A DNA stretch of 64,000 bases from Thermoguttaceae bacterium. GTDB lineage: Bacteria; Planctomycetota; Planctomycetia; Pirellulales; Thermoguttaceae. The stretch is taken from NCBI GenBank assembly GCA_017447865.1, contig JAFSMO010000012.1:1-64000 (forward strand), in the 5' to 3' direction. The notes under the pieces are model-generated. The model did not search any database. It was not told the origin of the DNA and saw only the letters and a list, made by a program, of their open reading frames with translations. The stretch's first letter is position 1. Each line of letters begins with the position of its first letter. A program made the position numbers and the translations under genes. This document shows, in pieces, positions 55,001 to 61,996 of the stretch.

Positions 55001-55138
55001 CTGACCGTGCGCGCGTGGCTTGGGAAGGTTTCGGGGCGTGATCTTTCGAAGATCGGGAACCAGCCGAACCGTTTGTTCCCGCGTGGGCGTGAGGACGTGG
55101 GGGATGAGATTTCGCCGAATTTCTTTGGGGCGAAATAA
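52049..55138 (+). CDS. Large secreted protein with LamG-like and parallel beta-helix domains
   Basis: A 1029-residue exported protein. Signal peptide MKKIFPVLFFSLCVSFALMLHA; residues about 30-195 form a LamG-like sandwich (FTVAMRFRPLGQGVEEFSGR, LICTYDGAEMKIYLNGEEA-type); 210-370 is helical; 375-640 begins LYLVPTASGEQAGDQPDGSK ARPFTSFKAAFEVAL, the typical opening of DUF1565/right-handed beta-helix enzymes. Residues 640-1000 contain beta-helix coils (NIWFDGLTFQTARGTAVRLE, YCGIFDSEVRNVGACGVQLF, NLIARNFFADCTLG). Such proteins are often polysaccharide lyases or glycosidases; catalytic residues cannot be assigned. Two 133-bp repeat elements follow the stop, separating it from convergent leuA. Confidence 0.82.
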   Translation: MKKIFPVLFFSLCVSFALMLHAAETSQTIEVGRVIDKEAISGQTPDVSSGAFTVAMRFRPLGQGVEEFSGRGMLFSVASGYYEGFRAHYGNAAQDVIFEIGIPEVRHSISTRTRTSAPLGVLSDLVCTYDGAEMKIYLNGEEAASQATDVKIETKNAPLRVGYVNYGIGSTKMFVENVEFADHAFTLEEVQTRFAKHPAGEVRKIAMMKKFKIAGNAVNLDLEQEALDFFVGLEDLTESSRTAALDARWQLLMARKEFKEAEPLLLAKAETLKKPVPEDETLPQQNVRMSTLFDVLEALDALAENGSEKCRAMAASLREMFPTDAAYLVKIHALDDQMRARTLAVEEDSLAKLAELKKSAQNADAVKLYLVPTASGEQAGDQPDGSKARPFTSFKAAFEVALALQAEGKSVVIFAADGEYFVPEGVLARNEKMPETSATIRLRALKGAKPVFTGGVTLKNFQKVTDAQVLGRFQPAVREKVLVCDLKALGITDFGTMNPRGYGSIDKPWTDLFVNGKAMELARWPNRGDEDLKIGEVVPGPNAQMEPPHVKTDSETFHYDFDRPDGWKIDEDFDAYAYGLWEWEWAANTVKVKQIDRENKTIQVARKNLRDRYTFHFLNILEELDAPGEYFIDRANGLVYFYPPEGLDLNAAVIEFPVLNSEFLNLKNQKNIWFDGLTFQTARGTAVRLEGCEHVAFTNCTLQQFGCTALIVRGGKYCGIFDSEVRNVGACGVQLFGGNRDTLEHCGHAMINNVISDFSRIDRAYAPAAHVIGVGMACTQNLMYDSPHHAIRAEGNDLLIARNEVHSVVYEFSDQSGIDVYCDPTYRGMVIDQNLWHHIGSSFALCGQAGIRLDDSISGVVMTENLFYRSSGGAFGGIQIHGGKDNLIARNFFADCTLGISFTAWRNGRYEKFYTEMYPQHVKFYQDLGVYPFMETITETFNRNYVYRNEVLNCDQFVRGQNTDNIFMANTVRTSAEAPASEDPLTVRAWLGKVSGRDLSKIGNQPNRLFPRGREDVGDEISPNFFGAK

Positions 55139-55160
55139 AAACCAGAATATTTAAAAGATC

Positions 55161-55294
55161 AAAAAGTTTTTGAAAGAGGGGGTCCCGGGGGAGGAACAAT
55201 TTTCAAAATGTTCCTCCCTCCGCGGGGCCTAAACTCTTTACGGGCGAGACTTTTTTCTCCCGCAGGGTGAAAAAAGCGAGGGCGTTTACCCGAA
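55161..55294 (+). repeat. Stop-codon-proximal 133-bp element, copy 2
   Basis: Nearly identical to 26964-27096, starting 22 bases after the beta-helix protein stop and preceded by TTTAAAAGATC, close to the TTTAAAAGCTC before copy 1. Same gene-relative orientation. Confidence 0.85.
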
Positions 55295-55319
55295 AATCTA
55301 ATCAACCCATCTCCTGATC

Positions 55320-55453
55320 AAAAAGTTTTTGAAAGAGGGGGTCCCGGGGGAGGAACAATTTTCAAAATGTTCCTCCCTCCGCGGGGTCTAAAATTTTTAC
55401 GGGCGAGACTTTTTTCTCCCGCAGGGTGAAAAAAGCGAGGGCGTTTACCCGAA
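55320..55453 (+). repeat. Stop-codon-proximal 133-bp element, copy 3
   Basis: Tandem direct duplicate of copy 2, separated by 25 bases (AATCTAATCAACCCATCTCC type linker). It differs from copy 2 at only a few positions (for example GGGGTCTAAAATTT for GGGGCCTAAACTCT). Confidence 0.85.
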
Positions 55454-55465
55454 CCTCCCAGACTC

Positions 55466-56986
55466 TCACATCACGATCCGGTTCACTGCGTCAAGGAACG
55501 CCAAAATGCTCGCCTCGATCGAGTCGGTGGAGAGGCCCTGGCCGCGGTACTCACGATCGTTGAAGCTGATCGTAACGTCCACTTTACCCTGCGCGTCATG
55601 GCCGACCGTCACGCTATGGACGCGGTACTCTTTGCAGGTCAGCGCCAGGCCGGTGAGCTTGCAGATCGCCAGGAAAATGCCGTCGATCGGGCCGTCGCCG
55701 GTCGTCGTTTCGCTCTCGGTCTCCACGAAGAAATCCCCGTGGCTGAGCTTGATGCTCGTGACCGGTTTTTTGCCCGTGCCGCTCGCGCTGGAGTAGGATT
55801 CCAGCTTCCAGCTGTACTTCGTCGTTTCCTTCACCAGAACGCGCTGGACGAGCGACTGAATGTCGGCGTCGTAAATCTCTTTTTTGCGGTCGGTCAGGAC
55901 TTTGAACTCTTCGAACAGTTTGTTCAGCTGCTCCGGCGTGAGCGTGTAGCCCAGCTGGTTCACTTTATCGTTCAGGGCGGCGCGGCCGCTGTGCTTTCCC
56001 AAAACCAGGTCGGTTTTCTGGAACCCGACGTCTTCGGGGCGCATGATCTCGTACGTCATGCAGTTCTTCAGCATGCCGTCCTGATGGATCCCCGACTCGT
56101 GCGCGAAGGCGTTGCGGCCGACGATCGCTTTGTTGCGCGGGACTTCCAGCCCGGTGATGCCCGAGACCAGCTGGCTGGCCGGGACGAGGCGGCGTGTGAC
56201 GATCCCCGTCGAGGCGTGGAAAGCGTCGCGGCGCGTGTTCAGCGCCATGGTGATCTCCTCCAGCGAGCAGTTGCCCGCACGTTCGCCCAAGCCGTTGATG
56301 GTGCATTCGACCTGGCCGGCCCCGGCTTCCACCGCGGCGAGCGAGTTGGCCATCGCCAAGCCCAAGTCGTTGTGGCAGTGCACCGAAATGATCGCCTTTT
56401 CAATGTTCGGAACGGTCGTTTTCAGCGTGCGGATGTACTCGGCAAACTGGGCGGGGATCGCGTACCCCACCGTGTCGGGAATGTTCACCGTCGTCGCGCC
56501 GGCGTTGATGGCCACTTCAATGACCTGGCAGAGAAAATCGATTTCGGTCCGGCTTGCGTCCTCAGCGGAGAATTCGATGTTCGACGTCAACGCCGCGGCC
56601 TTGCGCACGAAGTGGTCCGTGTTTTCCAGGACCTGCTCTTTGGTCATGCGCAGTTTGTACTCGCGGTGGATCGGGCTCGTGGCGAGAAAGACGTGAATGC
56701 GGGGATTCTCGGCGTCCTTGATGGCGTCCCAGGCCGCTTCGATGTCGCGGTCCTTGCAGCGGGCCAGGGCGCAAACGCTGCTCCCCTTGACGACCTGGGC
56801 GATTTTGTGTACGGACTCAAAGTCACCGGGCGAAACGACCGGAAAACCGGCTTCGATGACGTCCACGCCGAGCGAGGAAAGCATCTGGGCGACTTCCAGT
56901 TTTTCCGGAATGTTCATGCTGGCGCCGGGGGACTGCTCGCCGTCGCGCAAGGTCGTGTCGAAAATGACGATTTTTCTGTCGGACAT
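55466..56986 (-). CDS. leuA: 2-isopropylmalate synthase
   Basis: First committed enzyme of leucine synthesis, condensing acetyl-CoA with 2-oxoisovalerate. The 506-residue product (ATG 56986, AGGAG upstream) has IVIFDTTLRDGEQSPGASMN (catalytic start), EFSAEDASRT, HCHNDLGLAMANSLAAVEAG (metal-binding His-x-His), GLGERAGNCSLEEI, HESGIHQDG and, from about residue 395, the LeuA regulatory domain that binds leucine. Length matches short (type 2) bacterial LeuA. Expression probably depends on the upstream leader: promoter 57249-57276, Leu-rich peptide 57140-57238 and hairpin 57076-57109. A longer in-frame start at 57073 would lie inside that leader region and is rejected. Confidence 0.96.
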   Translation of the reverse strand: MSDRKIVIFDTTLRDGEQSPGASMNIPEKLEVAQMLSSLGVDVIEAGFPVVSPGDFESVHKIAQVVKGSSVCALARCKDRDIEAAWDAIKDAENPRIHVFLATSPIHREYKLRMTKEQVLENTDHFVRKAAALTSNIEFSAEDASRTEIDFLCQVIEVAINAGATTVNIPDTVGYAIPAQFAEYIRTLKTTVPNIEKAIISVHCHNDLGLAMANSLAAVEAGAGQVECTINGLGERAGNCSLEEITMALNTRRDAFHASTGIVTRRLVPASQLVSGITGLEVPRNKAIVGRNAFAHESGIHQDGMLKNCMTYEIMRPEDVGFQKTDLVLGKHSGRAALNDKVNQLGYTLTPEQLNKLFEEFKVLTDRKKEIYDADIQSLVQRVLVKETTKYSWKLESYSSASGTGKKPVTSIKLSHGDFFVETESETTTGDGPIDGIFLAICKLTGLALTCKEYRVHSVTVGHDAQGKVDVTISFNDREYRGQGLSTDSIEASILAFLDAVNRIVM

Positions 56987-57071
56987 GGTTTTCTCCTGAA
57001 GGTTAAAAAAAGGAAAAGTTGAACTTGAAATTTCGGGAGTTCTCCGGGAAAGGCCCCGAGGAACGGGTAAC

Positions 57072-57109
57072 AAAAAAACCGTAAAATCACGGCAGCGATT
57101 TTACGGTTT
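57072..57109 (-). terminator. Attenuator hairpin in the leuA leader
   Basis: On the minus strand AAACCGTAAAATC (57109-57097) and GATTTTACGGTTT (57088-57076) form a perfect 13-bp stem with an 8-nt loop, followed by seven T (57078-57072, overlapping the stem end). It lies between the leader peptide stop and leuA, so it would stop transcription before leuA unless disrupted. Confidence 0.85.
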
Positions 57110-57139
57110 CTGAATTTTTATTCGGCTGTACAGTTCGAT

Positions 57140-57238
57140 TTATCTGTCGCACGAATCCAAACCAAAACCATTCCAATCGCCGCTGAGCGGCCTGGTAAGG
57201 AGGAGGGTTTCGAATTGGATAAACAGCAAATCTTTCAT
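57140..57238 (-). CDS. leuL: Putative leucine leader peptide of leuA
   Basis: A 32-codon ORF: MKDLLFIQFETLLLTRPLSG then DWNGFGLDSCDR. Seven of 32 residues are Leu, including LL at 4-5 and LLL at 12-14. It lies between a consensus promoter and a 13-bp terminator hairpin in front of leuA, the arrangement of classical leucine attenuation. Its ATG is only about 11 bases from the -10 box, so the transcript would start within about five bases of it and the peptide may be translated without a ribosome-binding site. Codons 24-27 (GGTTTTGGTTTG) could pair with the first arm of the terminator to form an antiterminator. It is too short to be recognised by similarity; the assignment rests on composition and position. 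Confidence 0.6.
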   Translation of the reverse strand: MKDLLFIQFETLLLTRPLSGDWNGFGLDSCDR

Positions 57239-57248
57239 AGTAAAGGGA

Positions 57249-57276
57249 ATTTTAACATAAAATAAAAAACTGTCAA
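57249..57276 (-). promoter_or_regulatory. Sigma-70 promoter of the leuA leader
   Basis: On the minus strand: perfect TTGACA (57276-57271), 16-bp spacer, TAAAAT (57254-57249). The predicted transcription start is near 57242. Confidence 0.85.
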
Positions 57277-57326
57277 GGGGGGCAAGTAAAAATTAATTCG
57301 GCACTGCCAAAGCCCCCATCTTCAAT

Positions 57327-58673
57327 TTATTCCATTTTAATTTTATTGCCGAGTATCGTCATAAAATCTTCGACTTCGGCCTGCGAAAGGATTTGACCAT
57401 CATAACGGAGACACAATCGGATCTTTTTTGCGTAAACGAACGTACAAAAATTCATGAGAATATAAGGGCGAAGCGACAAACTGGCGTCAATCGTTTTTAA
57501 AACATTTTCCCCTATCACGATTTCTCCCAGCTCGTTTTTGGGCAAATGGGACTTGAATTTGCCGATATTGGAAAGAACAATTGACGGCACGCCATTATGA
57601 GCATCCAGACATTTCTGCAATATGCCTGCTTTTTTGGCCTTTGATAAGCTCCAGACAAATACGTACTTCTGGTCATGCCTTTTGAAATACTCCATATCCC
57701 GATGAATTCGCTGGAGAAATTTCGTCGGCTCACTGCTCAGTTGACGTTTGGTGTAATTAAAAAACAAGGCCGTGAAAATATTGGAAACCGGAATATTGGA
57801 CTGTTCAATGGTACGAAGATTCGCCGGCAGCATGAGACAGGTTCTTTTCCGGTTAAAATCTTCACCATTTTTAGCCCGCCATTCATCGAGGGCAACAAGA
57901 ATGTCCCTCATTAACAATTCATTGGTCAGTACTTTATGTTTTCTTGCTTTTAACTGATATTTCTTCGTGTCTTCAGGCGACATTTCCAAACTTGTCACAT
58001 AGGGATACTTTTCCACCGGCACAGAAAGAGGAGGCAGTTCGTGGCGTTTAACCGGATTGTATATTTCCCTTGCAGCTTTATAGAACGTACAGAGTGTCAT
58101 TGGAAGATTTTTGAGGAAAGATTTCCAATTCCAGTAAAACTTCCCACGATTCCGAAAGGACTCGATATCCAAATCCGGAAGCTGTTCATCCTGTGAATAC
58201 AAGCCAACGTCTTTCGCGTAGAAAAACAGGAAATCCTCCAACATTCTGACTTCACTCACTCCATCGCAAATACTGTGATGGATCTGAAACAGGAACTTCG
58301 TTGTGCCTCGTTTTGCGGATTCAAAAACCCATAATCTTAACCCGGATTCCTGATAAATATTAATGGGCTTCAAAAAGGGGAATTGCTCCGGATTCTCACT
58401 TTCGCTCAACAAATCCTCGTTTTTCCATACAATTTCCGGCTGATTCTGGGACGCGACCCAATAAAATTCCTCTCCTCTTTTTTCAACTTTTTTGGTCAAT
58501 AGCGGATGGCGTCCCGAGAGTCCCTTCAGGGCAGCCTCAATACTCTCGTGGGAGAAAGAACCTGTGAAACTGAACATACAGGAAGTATCTACCGGCTGAG
58601 CAGGATGTTCATCACGCAGCCAAAATTCTTCCATTAGTGCAAGCGGAGTGTTGTCGATATCATTTACGTCCAT
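57327..58673 (-). CDS. Condensation-domain/acyltransferase-type protein
   Basis: A 448-residue protein of the chloramphenicol-acetyltransferase-like fold used by NRPS condensation domains, wax-ester synthases and alcohol acetyltransferases. The catalytic motif HHxxxDG appears as FLFQIHHSICDGVSEVRMLEDF near residue 135; the start (NTPLALMEEFWLRDEHPAQPV, then a segment FSFTGSFSHESIEAALKGLS) and GRHPLLTKKV are also typical, and a C-terminal region has LSNIGKF and LRYDGQILS like the floor loop and end of such domains. It is stand-alone, with no carrier protein nearby. The gene is clearly richer in A/T than its neighbours, suggesting recent transfer. Substrate unknown. Confidence 0.78.
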   Translation of the reverse strand: MDVNDIDNTPLALMEEFWLRDEHPAQPVDTSCMFSFTGSFSHESIEAALKGLSGRHPLLTKKVEKRGEEFYWVASQNQPEIVWKNEDLLSESENPEQFPFLKPINIYQESGLRLWVFESAKRGTTKFLFQIHHSICDGVSEVRMLEDFLFFYAKDVGLYSQDEQLPDLDIESFRNRGKFYWNWKSFLKNLPMTLCTFYKAAREIYNPVKRHELPPLSVPVEKYPYVTSLEMSPEDTKKYQLKARKHKVLTNELLMRDILVALDEWRAKNGEDFNRKRTCLMLPANLRTIEQSNIPVSNIFTALFFNYTKRQLSSEPTKFLQRIHRDMEYFKRHDQKYVFVWSLSKAKKAGILQKCLDAHNGVPSIVLSNIGKFKSHLPKNELGEIVIGENVLKTIDASLSLRPYILMNFCTFVYAKKIRLCLRYDGQILSQAEVEDFMTILGNKIKME

Positions 58674-58727
58674 TGTTTGTCTGTTTCTCTTCTAAAGGTT
58701 CTTCTGGAGACTGAAAAAACGCTCTGA

Positions 58728-59954
58728 TCAAAAATCCTCGTTTCCCTGGATTATCCTCAGCATCCGCGGCGAGAGGATCTTTCGCGTGTCATCGTCCACA
58801 AGACTGAAACGGTTCCCGTCGTTCGGCGTACTCAGGTAGTTCCACACCGAGTACGAAATGCCGAATTCTTTCAGGATCGAGATCATGTCGGCCATCCAGT
58901 TTTCCCGGTACTCGATCTTGCAGTGGCGGATCGTGCCGAACTCGCCGCACCAGAGGAGCTTCCCGGGATTCTTCCTCACGAACTCGATTGCCCCCCGCAG
59001 GCACGTGTACAGGAACCGCTTGTCCATCCGCTCCATGTTCGGGTACGGGTTTTGCGCCTCGTTGACGAAACGCTGGAAATCGCGGTACGGTTCGATGTCC
59101 GACGGCCACGCCATGTTCCGATTGTAGTACAGCGGCCCGCTCTGAAGGACCCCGCGCTGGTGCGTGAACTCGAACGGCCCGTACTGGTGGAACGTGTAGA
59201 TCACGTTCGGGTCGTCGTAAAGCCGAAGCTGGGCGAGCGTGCCGGGACTGTTCCAGCACGTGCTCCCGATCACGACGGGCCGGGTCGGGTTCAGCTCGCG
59301 GATCGCCTTGAGCGTGCGTTCTGCCAGATCGTTCCACTTCTTCGGGTCCACGTTGCGCACTTCGTTGAGCAGCTCAAAAGCCAGGCCGGGAAAATCGGCG
59401 TAGCGCTTTTCAAACTCGATCCAGAGCGCGACGAAGCGGTCCTGAAGCCCTGCGTCGTCGAGAAGCTGGACTTTCTCTTCAATGTCGCAGTAGTTCCCGA
59501 CCGCTTTGTGAAGATTCAGTACCAGATTAATGTGGTATTTCCCGCACCACCCGATGAAGCGGTCCAGGATCCTGAAAATCCGCTCGCGGTAAACGGGCAG
59601 GATCTCCGGGTGCTCGGGGTCGTACTCCTCGAAAACGATCTGGTCGAACCCGAGGCGGATGTGGTCCATGCCCATCCCGGCGATGTTCTTGACGTCCTCC
59701 TCGGTGATGTACCCCTCGAAGTGCTCAAAATCGCCGATGGAAAACTTGAGCCTCCACTTTTCGGGCAGGACGTTGAACCGCTTGTAGTTGGTGAGCCAAC
59801 CACCGATCCCCATCCCGCGCTCGAACCCAACCCACGGCCGGGCCTTCAGCGGAGCGGCTTCGGCGTGAAGCGCATTTTCATTCTTTACCCCGGCGGCAGT
59901 CAGTGCGGCTAACGGAGCGGAAGCGATGAATGAACGGCGGGAGACGGCAGACAT
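58728..59954 (-). CDS. Tat-exported GH5-like glycoside hydrolase
   Basis: A 408-residue enzyme with a twin-arginine signal (SRRSFIASAPLAALTAAG), so it is probably exported folded. The TIM barrel carries GMGIGGWLTNYKRF near residue 50, MGMDHIRLGFD, INLVLNLHKAVGNY, the acid/base Glu in LAFELLNEVRN (about 206), FHQYGPFEFTHQ and the nucleophile Glu in LLWCGEFGTIRH (about 345), the order and spacing of GH5/cellulase-type enzymes. The ending YSVWNYLSTPNDGNRFSLVD is consistent. Substrate is a beta-glycan, not further defined. Not in an obvious operon. Confidence 0.87.
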   Translation of the reverse strand: MSAVSRRSFIASAPLAALTAAGVKNENALHAEAAPLKARPWVGFERGMGIGGWLTNYKRFNVLPEKWRLKFSIGDFEHFEGYITEEDVKNIAGMGMDHIRLGFDQIVFEEYDPEHPEILPVYRERIFRILDRFIGWCGKYHINLVLNLHKAVGNYCDIEEKVQLLDDAGLQDRFVALWIEFEKRYADFPGLAFELLNEVRNVDPKKWNDLAERTLKAIRELNPTRPVVIGSTCWNSPGTLAQLRLYDDPNVIYTFHQYGPFEFTHQRGVLQSGPLYYNRNMAWPSDIEPYRDFQRFVNEAQNPYPNMERMDKRFLYTCLRGAIEFVRKNPGKLLWCGEFGTIRHCKIEYRENWMADMISILKEFGISYSVWNYLSTPNDGNRFSLVDDDTRKILSPRMLRIIQGNEDF

Positions 59955-60030
59955 TGGGGGCTCCTATAAAAAAGTAAAAACGATATTAATTCAAAGCATA
60001 GAAGGTTTTTAACCCTTAATGAACTCAATG

Positions 60031-60062
60031 TTAAAAGAAAACCCCGCATTTTTACGGGGTTT
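60031..60062 (-). terminator. Terminator after tRNA-Leu
   Basis: On the minus strand AAACCCCG (60062-60055) pairs with CGGGGTTT (60046-60039), followed by TCTTTTA. It ends the tRNA transcript 14 bases after the tRNA. Confidence 0.8.
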
Positions 60063-60075
60063 AAGGCGTATATTA

Positions 60076-60159
60076 TAGCCAAGGCGGGACTCGAACCCGC
60101 ACGTCCTGAACAGACAGGGGATTTTAAATCCCCAGCGTCTACCATTCCGCCACTCGGCC
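60076..60159 (-). tRNA. tRNA-Leu(TAA)
   Basis: An 84-nt class II tRNA on the minus strand: acceptor GGCCGAG with CTTGGCT (G1-U72 wobble), D arm GCGGAATGGTAGACGC, anticodon stem GGGGA/TCCCC around TTTAAAA (anticodon TAA), a variable arm TGTCTGTTCAGGACG and T arm GCGGGTTCGAGTCCCGC. Discriminator A73, as required for Leu. No CCA is encoded. Confidence 0.93.
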
Positions 60160-60178
60160 AAATTTCCTTGTACACATT

Positions 60179-60206
60179 AGTTTAGCACTTTTTCGAGATT
60201 GCGCAA
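60179..60206 (-). promoter_or_regulatory. tRNA-Leu promoter
   Basis: On the minus strand TTGCGC (60206-60201), 16-bp spacer, TAAACT (60184-60179), about 20 bases before the mature tRNA 5' end. Confidence 0.65.
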
Positions 60207-60241
60207 GGGGGGCCCTTGGCTTTTTTCTGTCTCCTGACGGT

Positions 60242-60361
60242 TTACTGGCAAACCCGTACGCAGTCCACCTCCATGAACGTACCGTCGATCGCGTCCGTCC
60301 CCCCCGACAAAACGGGGAAGATGAGGGAGAACAGACAAAAAAGCGTGAGGAATCGGCGCAT
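60242..60361 (-). CDS. Small exported ORF, possible remnant of a larger secreted gene
   Basis: A 39-codon reverse ORF: a good signal peptide (MRRFLTLFCLFSLIFPVLSG) joined directly to GTDAIDGTFMEVDCVRVCQ, which looks like the final strand of a secreted beta-domain. The combination suggests an internal deletion that kept the two ends of a larger gene, or a very small secreted protein. No clear ribosome-binding site. It sits between tRNA-Leu and the kinase. Confidence 0.4.
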   Translation of the reverse strand: MRRFLTLFCLFSLIFPVLSGGTDAIDGTFMEVDCVRVCQ

Positions 60362-60379
60362 TGAATCAGGAATTCCCGG

Positions 60380-61798
60380 TTAAAAATGGGGGTCGAAAAG
60401 CCACGCTAAAAATACCATTAGATATAATCCTGCGATGAGTGCTACTATGATGAGGCAGCCCCAAGTACAGCCTTTCTCCAGTTTCTTCTCGTTTGCCTTG
60501 CACTTCTCCAACTGACTTATAAGATCCTCGTCACCAGGTTTGAGTTGAAGCAATTCTTTCAGATGAGTAATTGCGTCACCGTACTGGAAACATTTCATTT
60601 CCATCTTGATGGAGTTCTCAAGCCAATGAATATTTCGAGTGCGGGCCTCCTCTTTTCGTTGAATCTCCAGTTTTTCAATGCAGGTTTTCCGAAGCATTTG
60701 GTAGTTTCGTTGATTCGGCTTGAGTTCCAGAAGCTCGTTCAGGTGGGCGACTGCATCCGCGTAATTGCCCGACTGGTACTCGTTGGTCACCAAATCTTCA
60801 AGCGTCTTGATCTTTTGGGGGAGGGCTTTCTCTGCCGCGATGCGTTCTGATTCAACGAGTTGTTCGATGGCACTTTGGGGAATGGCGTCATCGGAAATGG
60901 GTTTGGTCTTTGGTTCCTGAAACGCAGAATGCATGGCCTTCGCTGAAGCAAGAGCGTTGATGAACGCCCGGCAGGTCGGAAAACGGTTCGAGGATTTAAG
61001 GGCCAACGCTTTGTTCATGATGCGCTGGATCTCCAGAGGAAGAATTTGGGTGGCCTGAATGAACGTCGTGCCGGTCAGAAATTCCAGGGCGACAAGCGCC
61101 AGGGAGTACTCATCGGTCTGGGCCGTTTGCAGCTCGCCGTTTTTCTGCTCCGGGGCCATGTATTTATTCGTGCCAGAGAAGGAATATTGGTTCTGCGTGG
61201 CTTGTGTCTCCGTATGGAGGTTCGCCGCGATGTCGAAGTCAATGAGCCACGACGTCAACTTGTCTTTGCTCCCCGTAAACATCATGTTGCCAGGCTTTAC
61301 ATCGCGGTGAATGATGCCGTTTTCATGAACATAATCCAGAGCGTCCGCAATCGGGCGCAGAACGTCGCAAATCGTTTGGAGCGGCACACCGCCGTTTTCT
61401 TTGGGCTGATTTTTGAACCAGTCGGCATAAGACCCGCCGTTGGCGTACCCCATGACGATCAGGTAGCCGCAAGTCGGATCACGCTCAATGAGATAAATCG
61501 GGCAGACATTTTGGTGGTTCAGGCTTTGAATGAGCCGAAACTTTTCCAGAGTCTTTGCCTGCGTGCCTTCGTGGCCCCTGCGGTCAGGACGAAGGGTTTT
61601 CACGACGACTTTCCGGATCTCCACCCCGCCGCGGATCTCGGCCGCCAGCCAGACCTCGCCCATACCACCCCCGCCCAGGTATTTTTCAAGCCGGTAGTTT
61701 TGGTTCTCGCCGAGAAACTGTCCCTCCTTGAGTTCCGCAGCAGAGGGCTGAAAATCCGAATCGATCGTCTGGGAATTGTCTATCGTGTCCATGGTCAT
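60380..61798 (-). CDS. Serine/threonine protein kinase with C-terminal helical repeats and membrane anchor
   Basis: A 472-residue Hanks-type kinase. Residues about 35-290: glycine-rich loop YLGGGGMGEVW, ATP lysine in KVVVKTLRPD, catalytic HRDVKPGNMMF near residue 165, and YMAPEQKNGE with DEYSLALVALEFLTG. The magnesium-binding DFG is DFD (SWLIDFDIAANL). Residues 340-440 contain two helical repeats (YADAVAHLNELLELKPNQRN; YGDAITHLKELLQLKPGDED) of TPR type, and WGCLIIVALIAGLYLMVFLA near the C-terminus is a single membrane helix. Architecture is common in planctomycetes, where targets are mostly unknown. The small remnant ORF lies 18 bases after its stop. Confidence 0.9.
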   Translation of the reverse strand: MTMDTIDNSQTIDSDFQPSAAELKEGQFLGENQNYRLEKYLGGGGMGEVWLAAEIRGGVEIRKVVVKTLRPDRRGHEGTQAKTLEKFRLIQSLNHQNVCPIYLIERDPTCGYLIVMGYANGGSYADWFKNQPKENGGVPLQTICDVLRPIADALDYVHENGIIHRDVKPGNMMFTGSKDKLTSWLIDFDIAANLHTETQATQNQYSFSGTNKYMAPEQKNGELQTAQTDEYSLALVALEFLTGTTFIQATQILPLEIQRIMNKALALKSSNRFPTCRAFINALASAKAMHSAFQEPKTKPISDDAIPQSAIEQLVESERIAAEKALPQKIKTLEDLVTNEYQSGNYADAVAHLNELLELKPNQRNYQMLRKTCIEKLEIQRKEEARTRNIHWLENSIKMEMKCFQYGDAITHLKELLQLKPGDEDLISQLEKCKANEKKLEKGCTWGCLIIVALIAGLYLMVFLAWLFDPHF

Positions 61799-61910
61799 GA
61801 CTCTTTGCAGAGGCCTGAAGAAGATTTTTCCAAAACTCTTTTTAATTCTAAAGAAAACCGGAATTTTTTCAAGGGGGGGAGAGAGAGATGCCCTTTCAAT
61901 CAGAAATTCT

Positions 61911-61992
61911 TAACGCGTAATTCGTAATTATTGCGCCGCGTGACGCAGCTTCAGAAAGGCCTGAGCCTTTTTTAATTACGAATTACGCATTA
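61911..61992. repeat. Heptamer-arm hairpin element (GTAATTC arms)
   Basis: Arms 61911-61930 and 61973-61992 (20 nt, one mismatch) of CGTAATT units enclose a 42-nt loop with GCCGCGTGACGCAGC, TTCAGAAAGGCC and TGAGCCTTTTTT, a shortened form of the loop at 13913-13973. The right arm is four bases from the stop of the following minus-strand gene. Confidence 0.85.
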
Positions 61993-61996
61993 ATTT

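Noticed and set aside
57110..57326. T-box or riboswitch upstream of leuA
   Set aside because: No T-box consensus is seen; a Leu-rich ORF plus terminator explains the region better.
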